From Acidiphilium multivorum AIU301 (GTDB taxonomy: Bacteria; Pseudomonadota; Alphaproteobacteria; Acetobacterales; Acetobacteraceae), in contig NC_015186.1 of assembly GCF_000202835.1 (NCBI RefSeq), forward strand, positions 2,046,001-2,110,000: 64,000 nucleotides of DNA. The letters are read 5' to 3'. Numbering within the stretch: the stretch's first letter is position 1; every line of letters starts with the position of its first letter. Below the pieces are notes generated by a model. That model worked only from the letters and a program-made list of their open reading frames with translations. It did no database searches and was not told the DNA's origin. The translations under genes and the position numbers were made by a program. Positions 17,964 to 26,946 of this stretch are shown here, one piece after another.

Positions 17964-19066
17964 CGCCGCCCGCCGCGATGCTGATCCTGCATGTCTTCCC
18001 GAGTTTCGCCGTCGGCGGCGCGCAGATGCGCATGGCGACGCTGGCCAACCGCTTCGGCGCGCGGTTCCGCCACGCGATCGTAGCACTCGACCGGCAGACC
18101 GGCTGCCGCAGCCATCTCGCACCCGGCCTCGACGTCACCTTCATCGATCCGCCGGCGTCGGCCCCCTCGCTGCCCGGGCGGCTGCGCCGCATCCGCGCGA
18201 TGCTGCGGGAGATCGGCCCGGACCTGTTGATCACGAGCAACTGGGGATCGATCGAATGGGCGATGGCCCGATCGCTCGCCGGAATTCGCCGGCATATCCA
18301 TACCGAGGACGGTTTCGGGCCGGAGGAGCGCCAGAGCCAGTTGCGCCGCCGCGTCCTCACGCGGCGGATCGCGCTGCGGCGCAGCGAGGTGGTCGTGCCC
18401 TCGTCGACACTGAACGACATCGCCCGGCAGGTCTGGCGCCTGCCGCCGCGGCGCCTCCACTACATCGCCAACGGCATCGACCTCGAGCGCTTTCATCCCG
18501 CCGCGCCGGCCCGGACCGAGGGGAGCGGGCTGACGGTGCTCTGCGTCGCCGGATTGCGGGCGGAGAAAAATCTCGGCCGGTTGCTGCGCGCGCTCGCTCT
18601 GGCCGACCTGACGCCGCGGCCGCGCCTGCTCATCGCCGGTGACGGCCCCGAGGGTGCCGCGCTGCGGGATCTCGCCGCCCGCCTGTCGCTCGATGTCGAA
18701 TTTCTCGGCGACATCGCCGATCCGGCGCCGCTCTATCGCGCGGCGGATCTGTTCGCGCTGTCCTCGGACACCGAGCAGATGCCGCTCTCCGTGATCGAGG
18801 CGATGGCGAGCGGGCTGCCCGTGATCGCGACGGCGGTGGGCGATATTCGCGCCATGGTTTCCGAACAAAACCGGCCTCTGCTCGCCCATTGCAGCGACGA
18901 GGCGCTGGCCGGCGCCTTCAGGGCGGCCGGGACGATGGATTTGACCGTGATCGGCGCGGCCAATCGCCGCCGGGCCGAGACGCTGTTCGATGTGGCGCGG
19001 ATGACGGCGGACTGGCTCGGCCTCCTCGCGCCGTGCGCGCCAAACGGAGACCTCAGACCCAGATGA
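17960..19066 (+). CDS. Glycosyltransferase family 4
   Basis: The 368-residue protein begins MLILHVFPSFAVGGAQMRMATLANRF (counting from its internal Met), a donor/acceptor loop typical of the exosortase-associated and WcaL-like GT4 enzymes. It then shows HTEDGFGPEE, IANGIDLERFHP, VAGLRAEKNLGRLLRALA and LSSDTEQMPLSVIEAMASGLPVIATAVGDI. The ATG at 17960 overlaps the upstream stop; the long open frame further upstream is a shadow of the neighbour. Its 3' end overlaps a convergent 47-codon ORF by 14 bases. Confidence 0.9.
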   Translation: MTPPAAMLILHVFPSFAVGGAQMRMATLANRFGARFRHAIVALDRQTGCRSHLAPGLDVTFIDPPASAPSLPGRLRRIRAMLREIGPDLLITSNWGSIEWAMARSLAGIRRHIHTEDGFGPEERQSQLRRRVLTRRIALRRSEVVVPSSTLNDIARQVWRLPPRRLHYIANGIDLERFHPAAPARTEGSGLTVLCVAGLRAEKNLGRLLRALALADLTPRPRLLIAGDGPEGAALRDLAARLSLDVEFLGDIADPAPLYRAADLFALSSDTEQMPLSVIEAMASGLPVIATAVGDIRAMVSEQNRPLLAHCSDEALAGAFRAAGTMDLTVIGAANRRRAETLFDVARMTADWLGLLAPCAPNGDLRPR

Positions 19067-19196
19067 TCAATCCGAGAATGACGGCCCAGGCCGCGACCGA
19101 GACGAGAAAAATCAGCAGCGCCGCCTTCGGCCAGGCGAGCCGTTCAGCATCCTCGCGGCGCATATGTCTTGCCGCGGCACTCAGACGCGACAGCAT
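19053..19196 (-). CDS. Small single-pass membrane protein (47 residues)
   Basis: A minus-strand ORF of 47 codons opens with an amphipathic basic segment (MLSRLSAAARHMRREDAERL) and closes with one strong membrane helix (AALLIFLVSVAAWAVILGLIIWV) that runs to the C-terminus. It lies between two polysaccharide genes on the opposite strand and overlaps the 3' end of the GT4 gene by 14 bases. Hydrophobic patterning and a clean ATG support it. No family is recognised. It could be a small membrane regulator of polysaccharide export, but that is only a guess from position. Confidence 0.5.
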   Translation of the reverse strand: MLSRLSAAARHMRREDAERLAWPKAALLIFLVSVAAWAVILGLIIWV

Positions 19197-19393
19197 TCCG
19201 ATCTCAATTCACCCGCGATGCTTGTTGAAACGACGTCTTACATTCGCCTCACAAGACGCATTGTCAATGTGAAATTATGATATAATTATAGCGAAATTCA
19301 ACTATGACCTATTATTGTTTTGTATCGTAAAAAAACCGTGAAAGCTTCCATTTTTGACAATGACGATATGACCGGTCTCGGACATTTGGCCCC
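19197..19393. promoter_or_regulatory. AT-rich promoter region upstream of the asnB-like gene
   Basis: About 200 bases without a gene, much richer in A and T than the surroundings. It includes TTGTCA near 19262, a TATAAT-like stretch near 19282 (spacing shorter than ideal) and TTGACA near 19355. It most likely holds the promoter for the second half of the polysaccharide locus and perhaps that of the 47-codon ORF. No precise start site is assigned. Confidence 0.4.
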
Positions 19394-21319
19394 ATGTGCG
19401 GCCTGACCGGATTATTTCGGAGCGACGCTGTTTTTGCCCGGTCCGGTCCGGTCGATGGCGCCCTTCTCCAGCGCATGACCGATGCGATCGCGCATCGCGG
19501 CCCCGACTCCGAAGGGCTCGCGCTCGACGGGCAGATCGGGCTCGGCTTCCGCCGGCTTGCGGTGATCGACCTGGCCGGCAGCCCGCAGCCGATGCACAGC
19601 GCCGACGGGGCGCAGACCATCGTGTTCAATGGGGAAATCTACAATTTCCGGCAGCTTGCCGCCGAACTGGCGGTATTGGGTCAGAGCTTCCGCACGCGGG
19701 GGGACACCGAAACCATCCTCAATGGCTGGCGCCAATGGGGTGCGGGGGTGCTCGACCGGCTCGATGGCATGTTCGCCTTCGCGCTGTGGGACCGGCGGAC
19801 GCGCCAGCTTCTGCTTGCCCGCGACCGGATCGGCAAGAAGCCCCTCTATTACGGCACGGCGCCGGACGGCACGCTGGCTTTCGGCTCGGAACTCGCCGCG
19901 CTCAGGCCGGTGCCGGGCCTGACCGACCGGCTCGACCCGACGGCGATCGAGGATTTTCTTGCCCTCGGCTATATTCCCGACCCGGCCTCCGCATTCCGCG
20001 ACATCCGCAAGTTGCCGCCCGCCCATGCGATGCTGATCGAGGCCGACCGGCCGCTGCCGGCCCCGTTCCGCTACTGGAGCCTGCCGCGCGCCCATCCGCC
20101 GGCCGACGCGCATGAGGCCGCCGGTGTCATGGGCGGATTGTTCGAGGATGCCGTGGCCAGGCGAATGATCGCCGATGTTCCGCTCGGCGCGTTCCTGTCG
20201 GGTGGCATCGATTCGGGCTGCGTCGTCGCGCTCGCGGCGCGCCGGACCGACCGGCCGCTCCGCTGCTTCACGATCGGCTTCCCCGAGGCCGACGAACGGG
20301 AGGCCGCCAGCGAGATCGCCCGCCACTGCGGGGCCGAGCACGAAACCGCGGAGATGTCGGCTCACACCATCCTCGGCGATGCCGCGGCCCAGGCCGCGAT
20401 GTTCGGCGAACCGTTCGGCGATCATTCCTCGGTGCCGAGCCGCGCCGTCGCGGCCCTGGCGCGGCGTCACGTCACCGTCGCCCTGTCCGGCGATGGCGGT
20501 GACGAGGCATTCGGCGGGTATCGGCGATACCGGTTCCATCATCTTACCGACGCGGCGCGGCGCATGCTGCCCGGGCCGGTCCGACGCCGCGTGATCGGCA
20601 CGATCGCCCGCGCCTATCCGAAGCTCGACGCCGCGCCGCGCTGGCTGCGGGCGAAATCGACGCTTACCGAACTCAGCCTCGACTCCGCCGAGGCGTATTA
20701 CCGCAGCGTCGGCCGCAGCGAGGCCGCGACGCGCCACGGTTTGTTCAGCGCCGGCTTCCGCCGCGATATCGAGGGTCACGACCCCGCCACGCGCTTTCAT
20801 GCCGTCGCCGCCGACCATGAGGACGACGATGCGCTGCGCGTGGCCCAGCGGATCGACCTCGAAACCTGGCTGCCCGGGGACATCCTGGTCAAGACCGACC
20901 GCACGAGCATGGCGGTCGGCCTCGAGGTGCGATGCCCGCTGCTCGACCCGACGCTGCTGGCTTTCGGCTTGGCGCTGCCGGCGGATCTGAAGCTGCGCGG
21001 CGGCCGCGGCAAGGCGATCCTGCGCGATGTGGCGGCGTCGCTGCTGCCCGCCTCGGTCATGAATCGCCCGAAACAGGGGTTCGCCGCCACGCTCGGCCCG
21101 GACATGCGCAAGGCGGCGCCGCAGTTGCGGGAGATGCTCTGCGGCCCGCAATCCGCCCTCCTGGCCAGCACCTGGTTCGATGGCCCCGCCGTGGCCCGCC
21201 TGCTCGATGCCCATGCGAGCGGCCGGCGCGACCATACCGCGCTGCTCTGGCACCTTCTGGTGCTCGACAGCTTCCTGGCCGACTGGCAGCACCAGCGCCG
21301 GGTGCCCCATGACAGCTGA
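19394..21319 (+). CDS. asnB: Asparagine synthase-like glutamine amidotransferase of the polysaccharide locus
   Basis: The 641-residue protein has an N-terminal class II glutaminase (MCGLTG, catalytic Cys2 after Met removal, IAHRGPDSEG, FNGEIYNF) and a C-terminal asparagine-synthase domain with the PP-loop FLSGGIDSG near residue 270 and LSGDGGDEAFGGYRRYR near residue 375. Members of this shape in exopolysaccharide clusters, for example exosortase-A-associated ones, probably amidate a polysaccharide component rather than make free asparagine. The 11-base overlap with the flippase gene ties it to the locus. Confidence 0.88.
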   Translation: MCGLTGLFRSDAVFARSGPVDGALLQRMTDAIAHRGPDSEGLALDGQIGLGFRRLAVIDLAGSPQPMHSADGAQTIVFNGEIYNFRQLAAELAVLGQSFRTRGDTETILNGWRQWGAGVLDRLDGMFAFALWDRRTRQLLLARDRIGKKPLYYGTAPDGTLAFGSELAALRPVPGLTDRLDPTAIEDFLALGYIPDPASAFRDIRKLPPAHAMLIEADRPLPAPFRYWSLPRAHPPADAHEAAGVMGGLFEDAVARRMIADVPLGAFLSGGIDSGCVVALAARRTDRPLRCFTIGFPEADEREAASEIARHCGAEHETAEMSAHTILGDAAAQAAMFGEPFGDHSSVPSRAVAALARRHVTVALSGDGGDEAFGGYRRYRFHHLTDAARRMLPGPVRRRVIGTIARAYPKLDAAPRWLRAKSTLTELSLDSAEAYYRSVGRSEAATRHGLFSAGFRRDIEGHDPATRFHAVAADHEDDDALRVAQRIDLETWLPGDILVKTDRTSMAVGLEVRCPLLDPTLLAFGLALPADLKLRGGRGKAILRDVAASLLPASVMNRPKQGFAATLGPDMRKAAPQLREMLCGPQSALLASTWFDGPAVARLLDAHASGRRDHTALLWHLLVLDSFLADWQHQRRVPHDS

Positions 21320-22886
21320 CCCTGGATCCGCCGGCCCGCGGGACGGCACGGCCTCGCAGGACGCCGGCCTCGCCAGCCTGGCCGGCGAAGGCTCGATCCT
21401 CAGCCGCACGGCGCGCGGCGCCGGATGGGTGATTGGCTGGCGGTTCTGCACCCGGTTCATCGGCCTGTTCAGCACGCTGATCCTGGTGCGTCTGCTCACG
21501 CCGGCCGATTTCGGCATTGTCGCGCTCGCCACCAGTTTCGTTCAGGGCTTTGGCCAGCTGTGCGAAGTCGGCGTTGAAGATGCGATCATTCGCGATCCTC
21601 ACCCCGACCGCGCCCTCTATGATACGGGCTTTACCATCAACCTGATCCGCGGCTTCGGAGTGGCGCTGGTGCTGCTGATCGGCGCATTTCCGATCGCCGC
21701 GCTGTTCCACAATCCGAATCTGGCGCCGGTGCTGCTGGCCGTGGCGGGAATCAGCGCGCTGGGCGCGATGGAGAATATCGGCGTCGTCGATTTCCGCCGG
21801 TTCATCGCCTTCGACCGCGAATTCGTCCTGAAGATCATCCCCCGCATCGTTCAGACCGCTATCGGCATCACGCTCAGTTTCATCCTGCGTTCCTACTGGG
21901 CGCTGATCATCGCGCTGCTGACCAACCAGGCGATCACCACCATGATGACCTATCGGCTGCATCCCTACCGCCCGCGGCTCAGCCTGGTCGCCTGGCGCCG
22001 CATGGCCGGCTATTCCGCGTGGATCTGGGTGAATAACCTCGTTTCGCAGCTCAATTCGAACGGCACCAATTTCATCATCGGGAAAATGCTCGGCGTTGGA
22101 GCCGTCGGCATTTTCGGCCTCGGCAACGAAATTGCGGGTCTGCCCAACACTGAACTGGTCGGCCCCCTCTGCCGTTCGGCCTTCTCCGGCTTCGCCCATG
22201 CGCGGGCCGATGACGACAATGGAGCCAGCCTGCTGCTGCGCCTGCTCGCGTTGATGACCATCATCGCCCTGCCCGCCGGGCTCGGCCTGTCGCTGACCGC
22301 CTATCCCATCGTGCAACTCGGGTTCGGCAAGAACTGGATCGGCGCCGTGCCGCTGCTTCAGATCATCGGCATCGCAAATGCATTCAGCATCTTCGGCATG
22401 ATCAGCGGAGTGGTGTTCAGCGTGAGGGCCTGGATGAAAGCCCTATTCAAACTTGGAGCGGCCGTCACCCTCACGCGCCTCGGCCTGATCATCGTGCTGT
22501 TGCCCGTTTATGGCCTCCCCGGCGCAGCCATTGCCATTGCACTGACCGACATCGTCAACCAGCTGGTCCTTATCGTCGTGACCGTTCATCGGCTGGACCT
22601 GTCGCTGGGTACCGTGCTTGGCCGGATCTGGCGCAGCATCGCCGCCGCCGCATTGATGACCGCGCTGCTGGTAACACTGCATCTCGGTTGGAGCGATGAA
22701 CCGGGCACCGACCGCTGGCAGGCGATCCATCTCGGTGCGGCCGTCATGATCGGTGCGATCAGCTATACCGCATCGCTGATCGGCCTATGGCTTCTGGCCG
22801 GCCGGCCAGAGGGTGCCGAACGCGACCTGCTCGATTTTCTTCGTGCGATGCTCCGGCGCATCGAGACAAGGCGGCTTCCGGCATGA
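21309..22886 (+). CDS. Wzx-type oligosaccharide flippase (MOP superfamily)
   Basis: The 525-residue integral membrane protein has a 40-residue cytoplasmic leader, then about 14 membrane helices. The first blocks (GAGWVIGWRFCTRFIGLFSTLILVRLLTP, DFGIVALATSF) are the family signature of polysaccharide flippases. It would move the undecaprenyl-linked repeat unit across the inner membrane. The ATG at 21309 overlaps the asnB-like stop. The stop overlaps the next start by four bases. Confidence 0.9.
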   Translation: MTADPGSAGPRDGTASQDAGLASLAGEGSILSRTARGAGWVIGWRFCTRFIGLFSTLILVRLLTPADFGIVALATSFVQGFGQLCEVGVEDAIIRDPHPDRALYDTGFTINLIRGFGVALVLLIGAFPIAALFHNPNLAPVLLAVAGISALGAMENIGVVDFRRFIAFDREFVLKIIPRIVQTAIGITLSFILRSYWALIIALLTNQAITTMMTYRLHPYRPRLSLVAWRRMAGYSAWIWVNNLVSQLNSNGTNFIIGKMLGVGAVGIFGLGNEIAGLPNTELVGPLCRSAFSGFAHARADDDNGASLLLRLLALMTIIALPAGLGLSLTAYPIVQLGFGKNWIGAVPLLQIIGIANAFSIFGMISGVVFSVRAWMKALFKLGAAVTLTRLGLIIVLLPVYGLPGAAIAIALTDIVNQLVLIVVTVHRLDLSLGTVLGRIWRSIAAAALMTALLVTLHLGWSDEPGTDRWQAIHLGAAVMIGAISYTASLIGLWLLAGRPEGAERDLLDFLRAMLRRIETRRLPA

Positions 22887-24913
22887 AACGTCTTTACCTC
22901 GTTTTCGCTCTTGCCGCCGTCGTCCTCCCGCGCGGAGCTCGTGCGCAGAGCTTTGTGATGGCGCCGCCCGTGCCTCGCGCTCCGGGTGCGCTGACAGGCG
23001 TCGTGCTTGAAAACACGACGCACCACGCCCTGCCGCCGCGCCTGATCACTTTTGCCGCCATGTTCGCTGACGGCGCCCTGCCCCGCGGCACCGGCATCAG
23101 TGCGGGCGCGCTGCCGGCACAGGCCGATGTGAAGCTGCGCTATCCGGACGGCTCGGCCAAATTCGCGGTCATCACCCTGCAAACACCGCCTATCGCCGCC
23201 GCCGCCAATGCCAGCCTGCTCCTGCGCGCAAACGGCCGCGCCGCCCGCGGTACAGTGGCGATCGCACCGGCGCTGGCCGCCCATCCAATCACCATCAAGG
23301 CCGTGATCACGCCCAAAGGCGGAACACCCCAAACCTTCACGATCGACCTCAGCCGCTGGTATCGACGCGCCCAGGCAGCAGATCGTCTGTCAACCTGGCT
23401 GCAAGGCCCGCTGGCCCACCAGGTCCGGCTCAGCCGCACGCTGGCCAGTTCGCTCCGCCTCGTGGTCGATCTGACGGCCTATCGCAGCGGCGCGATCGGC
23501 GCGGACATCCAGTTCGACAATGACCGCGCCATGACATCGTCGGGCGGTGCCATGCGCGAAACCGTCAGCATCAGCCTCGGCGGAAAGACGATCTATCGCG
23601 TCGGCCCGCTGACGGAGCACCAATATCAGGACTGGCACGTCGTCCTGCGTACCGATGGCCGCGTGCCGATCAACGTGGTGCATGACATCGCAGCGCTGGA
23701 GCGTCTGGGCGCGATTCCCCATTATGCGTTGCACCCAGGGGCGGCACCCAGCCTGCTGGTGGGATATCGGCGCGCAATCATGCAACCGGGTTGGGACGCT
23801 CCGCTCGCCGCCGATGGCGTGACCCAATATATGCCGACCACGGGCGGACGCGGCAGCATTGGCCCCACCACCCGCGCCAACGCGGTCTGGCTGATCAGCC
23901 AGAACCCGATTGCCGCGGAGTATGCGATCGGGCAGGCCGATGCCGCCGGCGCCGTTCCCTGGCACATGTGGTATCCGAAAGCCGGCAATTTCCTGACCAC
24001 CGCCGATTTTCCGAATATCTGGACCGATCCGCGCGGCGGCCCGCATTCCTACACGACTGGCCTCACGCAGCAGGTGGGAAATACCGGCTGGACCCCAGAC
24101 GCCTCCCATCAGCCAGACCTTGCCTACATTCCCTACCTGCTGACCGGGCGCCGCTATTATCTCGACCAGCTGAACGCCCAGGCCAGCTTCGCCGAGACCG
24201 ACTTCTGGCCCGCGGCGCAGGCTCGCAACGGCGGCGAAGGGATTGTCGTCGGGTCGGGCAATCAGGTGCGGGGGGCGGCGTGGGACCTCCGTGAAATCGC
24301 CGAGGCCGCCTACATCAACCCCGACCACAGCACCATGCGCCGCTACTTTGCCCGCATGGTCGCCAACAACTTGGATTTTCTCCGCCGCAAAATCCCCATC
24401 TGGCAGGTCCGCGAAGGCGAGGCTTATGGATATGTACCCGGCGCCTATGGCAATGGCGCATCAATGGCCCCGTGGCAGCAGGATTTCTTCGCCACCACGA
24501 TGAGCCGCCTCGCCCGGTTTGGGGAGCAAGGCGCGCGCGTCGTGGTGCGCTGGCAGACCCATTTCCTCGCAAATTCACTGCTCCCGCTCGCCCGCGGCTT
24601 CAACCCGCATGACGGCATTGCCTATAACCTGGCGACCTACGACCCCTCGACCCACCAATATTTCACCAGCTGGGCTGCGATCCGTCGCGCGACCGAGCGA
24701 GGCGGCCAGGCCAACGGCACGGGCTGGTCGCACAGCCAGGGCTATTACGCCCAGACCCGCCTTGCCGCGCTCGCCGGGATCATCAACACGACCCACTCCG
24801 CCCGGGCACGCGCGGCCTATCACTGGCTCGATCACGCCAACGCCCCGGAAACCAGCCCGGAGGCGCGCGCCGAGCAGCCCCAATACTGGATCGTCCCGGG
24901 ACGCGCTCCATGA
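22883..24913 (+). CDS. Large Sec-exported protein of unrecognised family, paralogue of the RTX protein N-terminus
   Basis: The 676-residue protein has a cleavable signal peptide (MKRLYLVFALAAVVLPRGARAQ). Residues ~25-250 look beta-rich; residues ~310-660 look like a helical enzyme-like domain with Trp, Tyr and Gly motifs: QYMPTTGGR near 315, YTTGLTQQV, a central NGGEGIVVG, QVRGAAWDLREIAEAAY and EAYGYVPGAYG near 512. The same motifs occur in the same order in residues 1-690 of the 1648-residue protein encoded at 36835. It overlaps the flippase and the next glycosyltransferase by four bases each, so it belongs to the polysaccharide operon. A role as periplasmic polysaccharide-binding or -processing enzyme is inference; I recognise no named family. 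Confidence 0.8.
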   Translation: MKRLYLVFALAAVVLPRGARAQSFVMAPPVPRAPGALTGVVLENTTHHALPPRLITFAAMFADGALPRGTGISAGALPAQADVKLRYPDGSAKFAVITLQTPPIAAAANASLLLRANGRAARGTVAIAPALAAHPITIKAVITPKGGTPQTFTIDLSRWYRRAQAADRLSTWLQGPLAHQVRLSRTLASSLRLVVDLTAYRSGAIGADIQFDNDRAMTSSGGAMRETVSISLGGKTIYRVGPLTEHQYQDWHVVLRTDGRVPINVVHDIAALERLGAIPHYALHPGAAPSLLVGYRRAIMQPGWDAPLAADGVTQYMPTTGGRGSIGPTTRANAVWLISQNPIAAEYAIGQADAAGAVPWHMWYPKAGNFLTTADFPNIWTDPRGGPHSYTTGLTQQVGNTGWTPDASHQPDLAYIPYLLTGRRYYLDQLNAQASFAETDFWPAAQARNGGEGIVVGSGNQVRGAAWDLREIAEAAYINPDHSTMRRYFARMVANNLDFLRRKIPIWQVREGEAYGYVPGAYGNGASMAPWQQDFFATTMSRLARFGEQGARVVVRWQTHFLANSLLPLARGFNPHDGIAYNLATYDPSTHQYFTSWAAIRRATERGGQANGTGWSHSQGYYAQTRLAALAGIINTTHSARARAAYHWLDHANAPETSPEARAEQPQYWIVPGRAP

Positions 24914-25965
24914 CCATCCGCCGCGTTCTGATGGTCCCGCCGATCAGATGGTTACCTTATCGGGAAACGGTGGGAGAGGATGGCGGGCCGGTTCCCCAAC
25001 GTCTCGACGCCGCACTGCACGATCTTGGATGGTGCGTTGATATTCTCGACCCCGGCGTCCGGCCGTGGAATCCGTTTGGCGGCATGAATCCATTGCTTCA
25101 GTCGTTCGACCCGCTCCGCGCACTCAAAATCCTTGCGCGCAAACGGCGTTATGACCTGATCGTCTCCGTCTTCGAAGGCAATGCCGCTCCCCTGCTCATG
25201 GCCCGTCATGTTTTCGGCTTCCGCACCAAGATCATTCTCTGGGATGTCGGATTAACCGAGACATGGCGGCTGCGTATGCGGGTTCTCGATTACGTATTGC
25301 CGCGCGTTGACGGAGTCATGGTCCTCGCCTCCGAGCAAAAACGCTATATCGAGGCGAAGTGGCGCTTGCGGGCGCCCGTTCAAATGATTGGCCACTCGGT
25401 CGATACCGTATTTTTTCGACCGCAACCCATCGAACCCGATGACTTTGTACTGTCGCTCGGCAATGACGCGAGCCGAGACTACGGAACCTTGTTCAAGGCC
25501 GTTTCGCCGCTCGCCACTCATGTCAAGATCCGCACATCCCCAGCGGTCGTCGCAGATCTCAATCAACCCGAAAACGTCGAAATCATCGGCAAGCCCCTAC
25601 CATTCCCCGATCTGCGAACCCTCTACGCCAAGGCAAAACTGGTCGTGATCCCCCTCGTCGAAACGCTGAACGCGGGCGGCATCAGCGCCGTTCTCGAAGC
25701 GGCAGCCATGGGCAAACCCCTCATCGTCACCCATACCGCCGTTCTGAGCGACGTTCTCAAACCCGGGGAGACTTGCCTGACAGTCCCTCCAGATGATCCT
25801 CAAGCGCTTCGCCACGCCATTGAAACATTATTGGCCAAGCCTGATCTCGCTCAAAAGCTCGGAAGAGGGGCGCGTGATTTTGTAGAGCGGACCCAGTCAC
25901 AGTCGGCCTTCGCAGCGCGATTGGCGGGCGCGATGGATTTTTATAAAGACGAAGGCCTATCATAG
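24910..25965 (+). CDS. Glycosyltransferase (GT-B, family 1/4-like)
   Basis: The 351-residue protein has a divergent N-terminal half (VLMVPPIRWLPYRETVGEDGG) and a recognisable C-terminal nucleotide-sugar domain: VLSLGNDASRDYGTLFKAV, VVIPLVETLNAGGISAVLEAAAMGKPLIVT near residue 250 and CLTVPPDDPQALRHAIETLL. It overlaps the upstream gene as ATGA and is followed after one base by the AT-rich GT2 gene. Base composition begins to drop in its second half. Confidence 0.82.
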   Translation: MTIRRVLMVPPIRWLPYRETVGEDGGPVPQRLDAALHDLGWCVDILDPGVRPWNPFGGMNPLLQSFDPLRALKILARKRRYDLIVSVFEGNAAPLLMARHVFGFRTKIILWDVGLTETWRLRMRVLDYVLPRVDGVMVLASEQKRYIEAKWRLRAPVQMIGHSVDTVFFRPQPIEPDDFVLSLGNDASRDYGTLFKAVSPLATHVKIRTSPAVVADLNQPENVEIIGKPLPFPDLRTLYAKAKLVVIPLVETLNAGGISAVLEAAAMGKPLIVTHTAVLSDVLKPGETCLTVPPDDPQALRHAIETLLAKPDLAQKLGRGARDFVERTQSQSAFAARLAGAMDFYKDEGLS

Positions 25966-25966
25966 C

Positions 25967-26920
25967 ATGTCAAATTACGAAGATTACCCAGCGGTCGCTA
26001 TCATCGTTCTGAACTGGAACGACTCAAAAAATACTATCGCATGCATTGAGTCTCTTCAAAGAATCATCTATCCGAAATTCAAAATTTATATAATTGATAA
26101 CAATTCGGAAGATAGTTCTATTGAAAATATAAGAAAAATATTTCCTTATATTGAGATATATAATTCTGGTTCAAATTTAGGGTGGGCTGGTGGTAATAAT
26201 TATGGAATAAAACTTGCAAAATTGCATGGGTACAATTATTTTTATTTAATCAATCCAGATATCCGTGTTGAGCCAAAAACACTATCCGCTCTTGTTGAGG
26301 CAATTGACGCTGAGGATGTTGCGGCTGTCGGTTCGGTTGTGATCTCATATTCGAACCCGGATTGGCTTGAATTTGCTGGATCTCAGCTAACGTCGGAGTC
26401 GGGGTTTTCGCGACAAACCTCAATGAAAAAGTCAGAATTTGTATTTGACGGCCCTGATATTGATGTTCCAGAACTGAAAGGATGTTCATTTTTAATCACC
26501 GAAAAAGGATTTGACAAAATAGGATATTTCGATGAGCGCTATTTTCTAAATTATGATGAAACGGATTGGTGTTTTCGAGCGCGATCAAATAACATGCGCT
26601 GTGTGTTTTCAAAAAAATCTATTTGCTTTCATATTGGGGCACAAACATTTGGCGGAGTTAGTTCACCATTATATCGCTACTTTATAGCAAGAAATAGAAT
26701 ATTTTTTGCAAGGAAAAATCTCGATAAAAAATCGTTGATATTTGCATGGCGGTGTATGGCATGGGAAATAAAATCAGTACTTTTGGGCCGTTCTATTGAA
26801 AAAAGAGGCCTCAAAGTGAAGGGAGCTCTATTGTTAAGTTTATTTCTTTCTCTTCGCGACGCGATATTTAACAGGCACGGTAACTGCCCGCCACTGGTAC
26901 GGAAAATCAATAAAGTTTGA
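25967..26920 (+). CDS. AT-rich glycosyltransferase family 2 (rhamnosyltransferase-like)
   Basis: The 317-residue GT-A enzyme shows AIIVLNWNDSKNTIACIESL, IIDNNSEDSS, GSNLGWAGGNNYGIKLA and LINPDIRVEP (the DxD position is DIR), then YFDERYFLNYDETDWCFRA. Codon usage is strongly A/T-ended (many AAA, ATA, TTT, AAT), utterly unlike neighbours on either side, so the gene is almost certainly a recent import. It replaces nothing visibly: it sits one base after the upstream stop and its stop overlaps the TTG alternative start of the next GT2 gene. Confidence 0.88.
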   Translation: MSNYEDYPAVAIIVLNWNDSKNTIACIESLQRIIYPKFKIYIIDNNSEDSSIENIRKIFPYIEIYNSGSNLGWAGGNNYGIKLAKLHGYNYFYLINPDIRVEPKTLSALVEAIDAEDVAAVGSVVISYSNPDWLEFAGSQLTSESGFSRQTSMKKSEFVFDGPDIDVPELKGCSFLITEKGFDKIGYFDERYFLNYDETDWCFRARSNNMRCVFSKKSICFHIGAQTFGGVSSPLYRYFIARNRIFFARKNLDKKSLIFAWRCMAWEIKSVLLGRSIEKRGLKVKGALLLSLFLSLRDAIFNRHGNCPPLVRKINKV

Positions 26921-26946
26921 TCTTGTATCTAGTAGTCACCTCTGGA

